A stretch of DNA of 64,000 nt from Phallus indusiatus (Eukaryota; Basidiomycota; Agaricomycetes; Phallales; Phallaceae), in NCBI GenBank assembly GCA_027605045.1, contig JAQFWX010000039.1, positions 310,001-374,000 on the forward strand, in the 5' to 3' direction. Made by a program: the position numbers and the translations under genes. Of the stretch, positions 1 through 11,366 are shown piece after piece; the stretch's first letter is position 1, and each line of letters opens with the position of its first letter. The notes under the pieces were generated by a model. The model was not told the DNA's origin and ran no database searches. It saw nothing but the letters and a program-made list of their open reading frames with translations.

Positions 1-119
1 GAGTTCTGTCGGTAATATGGGTGGCATTTAGTGAATGGAGACAAAAAACCTTTGAAGATTGACTTTGACGGATTACATCATCGGGCCGAGTCAACATTGT
101 GCTTAGTGCCGACACTTCA

Positions 120-756
120 ATGAACCAGGAGGTAAACGAAACAATTGTCTTTTTACCTGTTATTATTTACATACAGGCATTTTTTATGAGACATCAACAG
201 GCTCCGACTCAGATTGGATCAAAATCCGTAGTGACGATGGATTCATTTTCATGATCACACGCAAAGCTGCAAAAGGCAGTGGCTTTCTGGGGGACATGTT
301 AGAAAGTACGTACATTATTCACTCATATTCCTCTGTCTTAAAACCTCCGAAACTTGTTCTTGACACAAGGTGTTTTGTAGGTGGGTTCGCTGAGGCCTCA
401 TCGAACACTTGTCAATTAGATCTGTGAGTTTTGCTTTTGTTCCAGGTGATATTCGAACCTCACTTTTGGATTTTTACTTTCATAGACGTGCTGCTGTGAC
501 GGAGAAAGTTATGGAATATCTGGTTTTCAAAGCGCAATACGATAAAGCTACGACGAAAGAAGAAATCCCCGACTTTCAAGAGAGAATTGTACCCGAGCTA
601 GCATTAGAATTGTAAGAACACATGCCTTCTAATACACATTCTAAAAACCCTAAAACCAAACCGATTATTACAGATTAATGGCAGCAGATTACTTACAAGG
701 TGCGTCAGAACGCTCTCGCTATACCTCCGAGTTTCTAACTTTATGTCGCAGCCTGA
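120..756 (+). CDS. ELC1: Elongin C (SKP1-like BTB/POZ fold)
   Basis: Small adaptor of the SKP1/BTB fold that links Elongin A or SOCS/VHL-box proteins to cullin ubiquitin ligases and works in transcription elongation complexes. The model has six exons (120-131, 191-305, 381-423, 486-611, 674-699, 752-756), joins in frame throughout and gives 108 residues, close to the roughly 112 of animal Elongin C. Family hallmarks appear in order: DWIKIRSDDGF, the helix around EASSNTC, VMEYLVFKAQYD, and the C-terminal PELALELLMAADYL. The first exon is only four codons long and its acceptor after position 190 is a non-pyrimidine-rich TATGAG, so the extreme N-terminus is the least certain part. Ase1 follows on the other strand with 217 bases between stop codons. 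Confidence 0.88.
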
Positions 757-973
757 TTTTACTCAAACAACATATAAAAGAACGCTGTATTTGTATTCTC
801 ATTCATGGTTCCTCGCAATTATCAAAACATTCCTCCTCAAAAAGCTAAGACTACATCATTTTGAGCCTTCCCTCCCCCCAGCCCATGGTTACACAAGATA
901 CACGGTCAACGAATCAAAAAGGAAAAAAAAAGAAGAATAATCATAATCGTGAACACAAGCGTAAGAAAAACAC

Positions 974-3656
974 TTAATACCCCACTTCTTCCTTCACCTG
1001 TCCCATCATCTGGGTCCAAGATCTTCCATTCCCTGCAGCATGCGATAACAAAAACGACGACGATGAAGACGATATTGACGACGTGCTTTCTCGAACAGAA
1101 TTATCAGCACTAGGCCGAGGTCTGAAACTTTCCCGAACTCTTCCTCCCACTCGCTTATTGAATAGAGACGTGGTAGTATTACTGACAGAACTAACAGCCG
1201 AAGCATTCGAAGGAACACGAGGTATACCAGCGGTAGTCGAAGAAGCCGATACCGTACGTTGCCCATACCCATTCCCGAGCTTTGAATTAGACACCGGTCT
1301 CGGCAGACTTGACAATGGACCATTTGTCTTCTTTCCCGGTTTAAGGCCATACGATGATGTTCCTGATGGTATTATGGGTTTGATTGGTGTATTGTGACCT
1401 TGGGATTGCACACCAGATCCACTCGTGTTTTGATTGTAATTCCCAAGACGTGGTCGTTTGTTCGCCGTTGACCCATGGCCGACGGATGCGGGTGTTATAC
1501 GCTCGCCAGTCACCGACCCGGTGGGTTGGGGTGTAGTCCCGCGTGGAGGTACCGATCCAGGACGAGCTCTCTAATCATAATGTCATGAATAGTCTCCCAA
1601 AAGAGCAAACATATCACATACCTTACGATTCTCCTTCTCTGCCTCGTCTACCAACGTCTCTGTTAGAGATTCTAATACGTTTTCTCCATGCACAAGGAAA
1701 GGCCTCTCATGTTCGCTCTCCCAAGTCATAACCGCTGTCAACAGCTCTTGTTCCAACTACCAAGGAAAAAATGTATCAATCGAAATGATGTCTTCATGAT
1801 TATTTTGCAACTTACGCGAGGTTTCTCTCTAGCAACCTTCTTGCGCATCTTCTCTTCTCGCAGTAATCTTCCTGGATCACGCGGTCCGCGACCTAGCAGT
1901 CGAGATTGATCTGCAGCAGAAGCCTGTATGTTACATTTCAGTAAACAATATATGATTAATATGGCCACAAATGGATACGAACGGCGAGTTCCTTTTCCTC
2001 ATTACAAATCTCGGAATACCTTTTCATTGCAGTAAGAACGGGTTCTTTAATTTTTCGTTCCTCCTTTAATTTCTCAACCTCTATTTCATGCAAAGCAGAA
2101 AGCTCTTCACTGAAGTGATCTATAAAAGAATTTTTGAATAAAGACATGTACAACACGGAAGAAAGAGAAACGCTACCATCTGCTAATGGCGCAAACGCCC
2201 CGCGTTCTTCTTCGCTTACCATCAGCTCATCCCACAACTGTTGAATTTCCGCTCGGGCATTCGTAATTACAGCGATAATCTTCACACGCTTCATCTCGAC
2301 CATTCTTTCATACTCATCTTCATACTATTGGAATCCATTCAGTCAGTAAAGTGTCCTTTTCTTCAAGAAGCATCTCTCTTACCGCTCGAACATTGGCCTC
2401 AGTTGAACCGCGATGAGCATCGGCAAATGCTTTCGCATATTCCACGGTATGCCCTGTACGATTCCATAAATGTTCCAATTCATCATATAGCGTCTGTATA
2501 TGGGCTTCACGTCTTTTTTTCAATTCTATCAGCTATCAATCACAGGCATAATCAATCTTGTTGTCTTCCGAAAAAAAAGCACGAACGACTTACATCGTCC
2601 TTTAGCCCTTCTGCCCATTTGATCAATCCAACGACCGGTTCTACGTTTTCAACGCCAAATTGCTCGTTTCCTGGACCGTCCAAATCCAGTGATTCGTCCA
2701 TGGCTTCTTCAAGTCTTGACACGAACCGTCCGAATATAGCACTGTAGGCACATAGATCATCTTCTGAGAGTTTGCTTGAGGAAGATGAGGGTCCAAATGA
2801 AGAGCGAATGGACGAAATGAATGGATCTGAGGCAGACGAGGGTGTTGACGTTCCCGAGACGAACCTGGGGAAGGCGACAATCTCCGTTTCCGCAGGAAAT
2901 GGTAGACCGAGTTCCTCGTGAAGCACGCCAATGTCCAGGAATGTTTGAGATAGGTAACTTCGACGTTTCGTCTGATGTTATTGTTAAACCCTGATAATCA
3001 GAGAGGAAAGAGATCATAATGCTTACGATCTCGCTCTTGGCTCGAATGATCTCTTTCTCTAGCTTGCTGAGACGTTCTGGAGTAACATCTTTCAGCGATA
3101 AAGGATCTTCTTCTTCCATGCCTGGTGCGGGTATCATGGTTATTGTGTCTGGGGAAAAGAAATCGTCGCCCAAGACGTGCACGAAGGTACCGATTTTGGT
3201 TATCAGATTCACGCCTTGTTCGTATTTCGTTTGATAGAGTAGCTGAAGCTTCTCCTGGTACACGTTCAAATAATCACAACGCTTAGGAAGCGCCTAGAAT
3301 ACAATTGAAGCAGTGAAGAAACCGTTATCAGGAATATGGCTTTGACGTACCTGTTGTTTTCTCAACTCGCCGACAGTGCTTGCAAGAGTCTTTGCGTGCG
3401 ATCCAAGAGCTTTAGTAAACTTGATACACACGCTCTCCATTTCTTCGCATTTATTCATCCATTCATCGACTTCTATTCGCCTTTCTTCGATCTTTTTATC
3501 TACGCAATCAATCAATGCGCTGTGAAGCTCAGCAAGCTCGTCCGTCAGGGTGCTTGGAGGGAGACCGAGCTGGGCATGTAGAGCGGGGATGAGCGGGATT
3601 TGTGATGTCAGGTATTCCTGAAGTGAAGTTATAAGAGATTCTACGGTGGTCGCCAT
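974..3656 (-). CDS. ase1: Ase1/PRC1/MAP65 microtubule-bundling protein
   Basis: Dimeric crosslinker of antiparallel microtubules in the spindle midzone. The start is taken at MATTVESLITSLQEYL (ATG at 3656-3654), because the upstream in-frame Met at 3755 adds a stretch unlike the family. About eight exons follow. They encode an N-terminal coiled-coil/spectrin-like rod (around 3650-3350 and 3260-2990), a linker rich in Ser (2900-2750), and a rod segment with RREAHIQTLYDELEHLW (2520-2330). Then come the conserved LWDELMVSEEERGAF (about 2230-2190) and the family motif DPGRLLREEKMRKKV (about 1880-1820). The C-terminal tail is long, basic and Ser-rich (1560-974), as expected for the disordered microtubule-binding and Cdk-regulated tail. 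Exon edges inside are approximate. A decayed partial copy of this gene lies at 58925-59640. Confidence 0.86.
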
Positions 3657-4023
3657 TGATGAGGGCGAAGCAAAACTTGACGCGGGGCGGCGCGATAGTC
3701 CAGGATCAACGGTCCAATACGGCGAATGTTCAATGCGCGTACGGCATGAGGTCACGTGGGTTGTTCAGGCGCGTTTTGAAGTGACACTGGACAGTGACGT
3801 CACGTAATTCCCGGTTTGTCCACGCAATTAGAGAGACAACAGCATTGTGCATCATATTGTTATTTATGAGTATTGCGAACGTTTGAATAAAAGGAAAAGA
3901 GGTCCAGAGCTGAATCTGTGCTCCTGAGTAATAATAGCTCTGTGTCCCCGGTCGACGTGTTGACGCGTAAAATCGTGTCACATAGGCGCTAGCAGATTTT
4001 TTCTTCTTCATGCTCCCTCAGCG
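3657..4023. promoter_or_regulatory. Divergent intergenic region, Ase1 / F-box gene 1
   Basis: This 367-base gap separates the start codons of the minus-strand Ase1 gene and the plus-strand F-box gene 1, so it must hold both promoters. The part next to the F-box gene (GGCGCTAGCA followed by a T-rich run, 3985-4010) is repeated almost exactly before F-box gene 3 (7863-7885). It is therefore part of the duplicated unit. No open reading frame worth calling is seen. Confidence 0.6.
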
Positions 4024-5544
4024 ATGTCAAAGCAAGGACACAGAAATTCCGTTCTTGGCCTTCCAGCTGATATTTGGCTACAGATCGTTTGCTATGGCCG
4101 GTATGACCTCCAGGCCCGACGCGACATGATATCTTTGGCGTCGACTAACAAGTTCATTCGCGGTATTGCTTTTCCTGCTCTATTCCACGACTTAAATCTG
4201 TATGGTTACGACGATGAACCCCGTTACTTGAAAAAATTTATTCGACGCGTTCGAGCACTCAAATCACTTCCTATAATACTCAATGCTATCTACCGATTGT
4301 CTATAATTACTTTGAGTATCCGCCCTCGTGACGATCCAGGTTCTGAAGAGGATGGCGACTTAATTGACTTGACCATAGGTGAACCCGAATCCCGTTCAGA
4401 TCGGGCCAGCCAAGTCTCCCAGCTACATCCCGTCGCGTACCGAGAAGCTATTGGTCTCCTTTCGAGTTTGCCTCGACTCTATCAGCTTGAATGCCGGGAC
4501 TGTGCATTCGTGCCCGAGTTCTTCTTTCACATTTTGCGCATACCCAATCTCCGATCTCTTTATATTCACGGATACTGGCTGTACAATCTTGATCCAATAA
4601 AGTTTCAAGTTACCGCCCCTTCTCTGCATATTTTTCAATATTACCCGGGTTTCCCTTTTCAGCAGTGTCCCTCCGAGGACATTAAACTTTTCATTTCCCT
4701 CATCTCCCAATTCACCGTCTTTTCCATTCCCTTCGACTTTCTTCAGCATATACTTGCCAATGATAGCCTGCCAATAGCTCTTCCCCAACTGCGCAAACTT
4801 TCGATACATGGTCCTTCGAACGGTCAGGACGACCATAACATCCTTATGCGCATTCGTAGCTTTCTTGATCGTACTCCCAATCTGTGCGATTTACGGATAG
4901 TCGACAACGTTGACACCGAAATACCTTTCGTGCTTCCCGACACTATGATCCCTCATCTTAAAACGTTAATGTCACCTCCAGGTATTGCCAACGGCATAGC
5001 TTCTACAAGGATGCTTGAGAAACTTCATATCCTCACATTTGATGGAATGAACTTTCCAGATAGCTATACTGTGGTCTCACGAAGCATAAAACACGTGCTC
5101 TATAACGGTTTGATAGATAAGGCAGAAGATCTTCCTCATTTGGCTCGGGTCTTTCCCAATGCGTCTATCGTTGAAATTGTGGTCATGGAGGATTGTCCAC
5201 GGAAGCCTGAGGTTCTTTTTATGACTTTTTGAGTTATTTATCCTTTAGTTACTTCTTTACCGCAGGAATTATCCGATATGGTATTATCTGTTCTTCCTAA
5301 ATTTGGCCATCTGAAACAATGCATCGTATCCGGCGAGGGCGGCCAGAATTACGGCGATTATGATTGTCCCCCGGCTTGTTGTCCTGTTGGACGCGTTGGC
5401 GACCCTACATACCGTTCTCATCCGACTTTAGAAGAATTGCGTTTACTTAGCTATTATTGCTGGACCTGGTGTCCCAAAGTTGGTTGGCTTTGTTCGCTTG
5501 ATACGGCTTGGGAACCGTACACCATGGACATGAGATTTTTTTGA
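4024..5544 (+). CDS. F-box-like protein 1 (type A, array unit 1)
   Basis: Predicted substrate adaptor of an SCF ubiquitin ligase; the target is unknown. Exon 1 is 4024-5211 and exon 2 is 5266-5544, giving 488 residues. The N-terminus has an F-box-like helix set (about residues 10-55: LGLPADIWLQIVCYGRYD, then SLASTNKFIRGIAFP). The middle is a long region of irregular leucine-rich segments (LPRLYQLECRDC, IPNLRSLYIHG, FLDRTPNLCDLRIV). Exon 2 encodes a module conserved in all copies, CCPVGRVGDPTYRSHPTLEE followed by an aromatic WTWCPKVGW segment. A TGA after MRFF ends this copy inside exon 2, while most paralogs run to a third exon that supplies only the stop. Closest paralog in the window is F-box gene 3. 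The F-box call rests on the LPxDIW pattern and is not a database match. Confidence 0.8.
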
Positions 5545-5888
5545 TACGGTACGTTTTATTTTTCTCTCACCGGACTATATTTAAAATCCCATTCACAGTA
5601 CTAGTTATGCGAGCTATCCGTTTGGATGCTTGGCAAAAATCAACGGCAGGGGTTACACCAAATAGCGTTTCAATGATAAAATAAAAATGACATTCTTAGT
5701 CTTGCATATCTAAACAGTTTCCAATCATCCCGAATTTTTCGAGCATGTATTCCTATATATTTCCGAGAATTGAATTGACGAAGCTTATCGATACACGCAG
5801 CAAACTCCCAATTTCAGGCATCTGAGCGTGACGCCGCCGAAATTTAATATAATGCACCGGCGCTATAGGTTCTCTTCTCAGCACCACG
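5545..5888. other. Intergenic gap in the F-box array
   Basis: No gene is seen. The stretch holds the degraded third-exon region and terminator of F-box gene 1 (homology to its paralogs continues as TTATGCGAGCTATCCG around 5605-5620) and the promoter of F-box gene 2. Confidence 0.5.
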
Positions 5889-7478
5889 ATGAATACGACA
5901 CCCTCGAAACCCCTTCGCAATCTTCCCGACGAAATCTGGTCGGATATCTTTCAACTTCTTAATGGCGGCTACAACGAACACAATAGACAAACCTTTAGAT
6001 CTTTAGCATCAGTCAACAGGTTACTTCGTCATATCGCTTTACCAATCTTATTTCGCACACTAGAACTGCTTGTTCCCGACACCGACAGCCATGAAACCAA
6101 CGTTGTCGTCAAACAAATCATTCAACGCGTTCGAGATATTAATATCGCACCCCATATACTCAATGCCGTCCGCCAATTGACTTTGGTTAATTGGTATATT
6201 CGCCCTGATGAAGATGAGATGTCAGATAGCGAATCGGATGCCGCTTCCGTGGATGAACTCAGTAGACGATTTGGCTACGTTCTGGGCAATAAGTTTTGGG
6301 AATACCAACCCGGTGGATACAGTGAAATTATCTCTCTCGTTTCCCACTTACCTAGACTCGAACATCTTGCATGTAAAGATTGTATATTTGCCCCAGAGTC
6401 TTTATCTCTCCTTTTTGGCATACCCAACCTCCGGTCCCTATACCTTCACGGTCACACAGACGCCATGCACAACAAGCCGGTAAATTTTCAAGTCGTGGTC
6501 GCTAACCCATCGCTGCGTGCTTTGCAATATACTCACGCTTACTGGTCTGATGAGGCGAGTGCGGCCGAATTCTTCATCCCTTTATTAAGTCAACTCGATA
6601 CTTCCTCTTTTTCCCTTCACATTCTTGATCGTATACTTGCCCATCCCGATTCGCTAATAGCCCTTCCCAAATTGCAAAGACTTTCAACGTTCAATTATAC
6701 GATCGTGGATCGAGACAACCATGACGATTTAATTCATTTTCGCAATTTTCTTGGCCTTACGCCCAACCTGCGCGAACTGCGTGTAGTCAACGACATTCTC
6801 CTCGACACACCCTTTACTATCCCCAATACCGTAATACCCCATCTCAAAACACTAATTGCACCTTCGTACATCGCCAACGGTATAGTCCCTGGACGAGCAC
6901 TTCTAGAGAAACTTCATATTCTCATCTTTGATAAAGTTACATTTCGAGAAAGCTATAATGTGCTTTCACGAGACGTAAAACACATTATCTGTTACTGTCG
7001 ACTGCACGACCTAGGAGATCTTGATTACTTGGCTAAGCTCTTTCCCGAAGCATCTACAGTAGAAATCCAGGTTAGGGGAGCGATTGAACCAGAGGTTTGT
7101 TTTTTTTTGGACACTTATTCCTCTTAATTATTCTCGTTTAGGGAACCTACAACGCAGTACTATCGATACTCCCTGAATTTCGTCGTTTGAAACAATGCAT
7201 GGTAACTCGCACGGGAAAATCCCCCCTTAAATATGGTGTTCAACCGTCTTATTGCCCTGTTGGACGTGCCGATGATTCTAAATATCGTTCACATTCGACA
7301 TTGGAAGAAGTGCAAATTCTCAGCTCTTACCGTTGGATCTGGTGTCCTACAGATGGTTGGTACTGCGTTCGCTCACGTTCTGGAACTGATGGATTATATC
7401 CCCTGCGAGTTTTTGAGGTACGTTTCATTTGCCTTTCACCAATAAACTATGACTGGATTGGATTTCCATCCATAGTGA
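5889..7478 (+). CDS. F-box-like protein 2 (type B, array unit 1)
   Basis: Predicted F-box substrate adaptor, 494 residues from exons 5889-7094 and 7142-7417 plus a third exon that consists only of TGA (7476-7478). The F-box-like segment reads LRNLPDEIWSDIFQLL (residues about 9-24), then SLASVNRLLRHIALPILF. LRR-like segments follow (HLPRLEHLACKDC, IPNLRSLYLHG, LTPNLRELRVV), then the conserved second-exon module CPVGRADDSKYRSHSTLEE with WIWCPTDGW. It differs from type A by the TPSKxLxxLP start and a shorter spacer. It is the only type B copy in the window with an uninterrupted frame, so it serves as reference for the B pseudogenes and relics. Confidence 0.8.
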
Positions 7479-7923
7479 TTATGCAATGCCGAAAGTGAGA
7501 AGCCTCGGTCATGATTGACGGTCATACTAGAGGATACAGGATATAACTCTTCGTTGTCAATCTCAAATCCGACTAGCGCTGACTCTTCAAGCAGTTTTCA
7601 TGTATGTAACATTTAAGAAAGAGAAATATATATAAGTGAGTATGTACAATAGTACAGTGTGTAACTGTATGGCTATGGTTTACCAAAGAACAAATATGTT
7701 ATGAGTTGTGCTCGAAGCTATCCGCAAATTGAATGCGCCTGTGCCAGAAATTTGCGCGACGTTCTTATTTAATGCGAACGAATGAATATTACCTCTGCTT
7801 CTAAGTTAAAGCTCTGGGGACCAGGTTTGCCAGCACGTAACGGGTGTAACGCGGTGTCACTTAGGCGCTAGCAATTTTTTTTCTCTTCATGCACCCGTAT
7901 CTCAACGTCCTCAACGTACAACG
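7479..7923. other. Intergenic gap before F-box gene 3
   Basis: Intergenic sequence of 445 bases with no gene seen. The last 60 bases closely repeat the promoter of F-box gene 1, including GGCGCTAGCA and the following T-rich run, which marks the left edge of the second array unit. Confidence 0.5.
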
Positions 7924-9470
7924 ATGTCAGAGCCACAGGAACACAGGGACTACCCTCTCGAACTTCCGGCTGAGATCTGGCAACAGATCGTTCGCTATGG
8001 TCGGTATGACTCCCAGACCCGACGCGACATGATATCTTTGGCGTCGACTAACAAGTTCATTCGCGGTATCGCTTTCCCCGCTATACTCCACGAATTAGAT
8101 CTGGATGCTAGCGAGGATATGCATAGTAAAGATCATTATTTGAAAAAATTCATTCGATGCGTCCAAGCACTCAAGTCGTTTCCTGTCATACTCAATGCTG
8201 TTCGACGATTGCATCTAATCAGTTTGCGTATTTGCCCTGATGATGATGAAGATTCCGAGGAGGAGGAGGATAGGGACTCACCTGACTCAATAACAGGCGC
8301 TCGCGAAGATTCCCAGCTACATCGCCTCGCGTATCGAGAAACTATCACTCTCCTTCCTAGCTTTCCTCATCTCTATCATCTTGGATGCTGGGGTTGTGTA
8401 TTCGTGCCCGAGTTCTTCTTTCATATTTTTCGCATACCCAATCTCCAAACCCTTTATATTAACGAACCCTATATATATACCAACAATCCAATCAAGCTTC
8501 AACTCGCTGCCCCTTCTTCCCTGCATAATTTTCAATATTACCCGGATATCCCCTATGAACGCTGTCCTCCCGAGGTTACTAAACTTATCATTTCTCTCAT
8601 CAACCAATTCACCATTTTTTCCATTCCCCTCGACTTTCTGCCGCGTATCCTTGCCGACAATAGCCTGCCAATAGCTCTTCCCAAACTGAAAAAACTTTCG
8701 ATGCATGGCCATTTAGGCTCTCCGAACGACTATAGCGACCTTATGCGTATTCATAGCTTTCTTGATCTTACTCCCAATCTGTGCGAATTACGGATAGTCG
8801 GCGACATTCACACCAAACTACCCTTTATCCTTTCCGAGACTACGATCCCTCATATTAAAACGTTAATGTCACCTCCATGTATTGCCAACGGTATAGCCTC
8901 TACAAGAAGGCTCGAGAAGCTCCATATAATCGTCTTTGGTGAAAGCGATTTTCGAGAAAGTTATACTGTGGTTTCTCAAGGCATACAACACGTGCTTTAT
9001 AGCGGCCCGCTAAAGAACCCAGAAAAAGAGCTTCTCCATCTGGCTCAGGTCTTTCCTACCGCATCTATTGTTGAAATTACGGCCATGGACGATTGTCCAT
9101 GCACTCCTAAGGTTCTTTTTATTCTTTTCGAGTATTGATTGATGATCATTTAGTTACTGCTTTACTGTAGGAATTATCCGACACGGTGTTATCCATTCTT
9201 CCTAAATTCCGCCAATTAAAAAAATGCTTTGTATCTGGTGAGAGCGGATATCCTTTCGACGATGGTTGTCCCCCAGCTTGTTGCCCTGTTGGACGTGTTG
9301 ATGATCCTAAATACCGCTCCCATCCAACATTAGAACAGCTGCATATGCTTAGCTTTTACTGTTGGACCTGGTGTTCCAAAGTCGGTTGGCACCCTGTTCG
9401 TTCACTTTATGTACATGATGTACCGTATACCATGGACCTGAAGTTTTTCTTCAATTACCACCCGCAGTAA
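7924..9470 (+). CDS. F-box-like protein 3 (type A, array unit 2)
   Basis: Close paralog of F-box protein 1. Exons 7924-9111 and 9171-9470 give 495 residues. The N-terminal ELPAEIWQQIVRYGRYD and SLASTNKFIRGIAFP are nearly the same as in copy 1. An acidic Glu/Asp run (about residues 100-116, DDDEDSEEEEDRDSPD) separates the F-box part from the LRR-like part. The second exon carries CCPVGRVDDPKYRSHPTLEQ and a WTWCSKVGW segment. Exon 2 runs through the place where the paralogs have a donor and stops at TAA 9468-9470 after FFNYHPQ. The array's second intron is thus lost here: the acceptor is still visible as CGCAG, but it is read as coding. Confidence 0.8.
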
Positions 9471-9709
9471 CTATGCGAGCTATTCATCTGTTGAATATTA
9501 GATACTTGCCTAAACAAAGGTGGCAGGGCTGTACCAAAACAGCTGTCGGGGAAATTCTTAGTTTTGCTCATGATGTTAGTCAGCATCTTCAACCGCCTTG
9601 AACATACATCCCTAAAGCTGAACTGATGAAATTGAGATAGATTCAATACGAGCGTGACCAGCGTGACTCGCAACACCAATCAAGGTCTTTCTTTCCTTCA
9701 GTTGATGCA

Positions 9710-11366
9710 ATGATTACGACACCGTCGAAAACCCTTCCCGGTCTTCCCGGTGACATCTGGTTGGATATCTTCCAACTTCTTGACGAAGGCTACGACAAAT
9801 CTGATAGACGAGCCTTCATATCTTTAGCATCGGTTAACAAATTTCTTCGTGGTATAGCCTTACTTACCAATTCTATTTCGCACATTAACTCTGATCGTCC
9901 CCGACACCGACGGTAAAGATGACGCCAGTGTTACTTCAAGAAATATGATCAGACGTGTCCGAAACCTTAATGCATCACCCCATATACTCAATGTCGTCCG
10001 TCGATTGACTTTGGAACATTGGGGTATATTTACCCTTTTGAGGGTGAAACGTTAGACGGCTCCACCGACTGGGATGTCTTATCCCAGAATGAATTCTGGG
10101 GGGGACTTACTGTCGGTATGGGCAACGCAATGCAATAGGAATCCCATCCCCGTGAACGCGAAGACATTATCTTCCTTATTTCTCATTTACCTAGACTTGA
10201 ACATCTTGCCTGTCGGAACTGTGCACTCGACCTCGAGTCCTTATCTCTCGTTTTTCACATACCCGGCCTTCAAACCCTTTATCTCCTTGGTCACAACGAC
10301 GAGGAGTATGGAGTACCAGTCGCAAATTCGTCGCTTCGTGTTTTCCAGTATACTCCTACCAGCTGGTCTGACAAAGCCAGTGCTGCCCAGCTCTTCGTCT
10401 CGTTATTACGCCAACTCGACACTGCTTCTTTTTCTCTTGACATTTTGACCTGTATAGTTGCCAATAGGAAATTGCCAAAGCCTCTTCCGCAGTTACAAAG
10501 ACTTTCGGTGTTGCATGGCGTTCATTCAGAAGATTCGGACGATCCAGAAGATTCGGATGCTTCTGTTATAATTTCTAATCATCAAGTCGATAATTTACGC
10601 AAATTTCTCCGCATTGCGCCCAATCTGTGCGAGTTACGCATAGTCAGCAATATTTTCCCCAAAATACCATTTATCATTCCCGATACTGCGATACCCCGTC
10701 TCAAAACATTAATAGCACCTGCGTGGATCGCTAATGGTATAGTTCCTGGACGGCTGCTTGCGAAACTTCACATTCTAACCTACGAACCGGATGATTTTCG
10801 AGAAAACTATACCGTGGTTTCACGAGATATAAAACACGTGGTTTATTTCGGCCTACTGGATAAACCTGAAGAAATCTTCTCGCACATGGCTCATGTCTTT
10901 CCCGAGATATCCAATGTTGAGATTTTGGTGAGGACGATATATGAAGAAGAGGTATTTCATTTTATTTTATTTTCGAGTAGGCACATCTCTTAGTCAATTT
11001 CATCCTTCTAGGAAATATCCGATGCGATGCTGTCCGTTCTCCCTAGATTTCATCATTTGAAACAATGCACAGTGGTATATCCCGTGGAAAAGTCTCTCGA
11101 CGAATATAATGTTGTACCACCTTGTTGTCCCGTTGGACGCATCGATGATCCTAAATATCGCTCTCATCAACATTAGAAGAAGTGGAGATTTTTCGCCCTT
11201 ACCGCTGGATCTGGTCCTCCACTGATGGGTGGTATCCTGTTCGTTCATATTCTGGATCTGATGGATTATATACCGGTGCCTCTGCGATTTTTTAAGGTAT
11301 GTATGGTCCATTCGCCCTTCGTTCACCCCCAGATTATAATTGAATTACAATTTCTATTCACAGTAG
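9710..11366 (+). pseudogene. F-box-like type B pseudogene (array unit 2)
   Basis: Full-length relative of F-box gene 2. It begins MITTPSKTLPGLPGDIWLDI and keeps the LRR-like and C-terminal parts, but it cannot encode one protein. Lesions seen: a 4-base duplication near 9870 (CTTACTTACC) that shifts the frame inside ALPILFRTL; another frame slip near 10020-10045; an in-frame TAG near 10138; and a single-base loss in the second exon near 11168 (CATCAACATTAG where paralogs read CATCCAACATTAG), which destroys the SHPTLEE motif. The first intron (donor after GAAGAG near 10952, acceptor before GAAATATCC near 11012) and the short stop exon (TAG 11364-11366) are still recognisable. Confidence 0.8.

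Noticed and set aside
974..1397. Overlapping frames on both strands in the Ase1 3' end
   Set aside because: The minus-strand Ser-rich frame agrees with the Ase1 C-terminal tail; the others are shadows of its simple composition.
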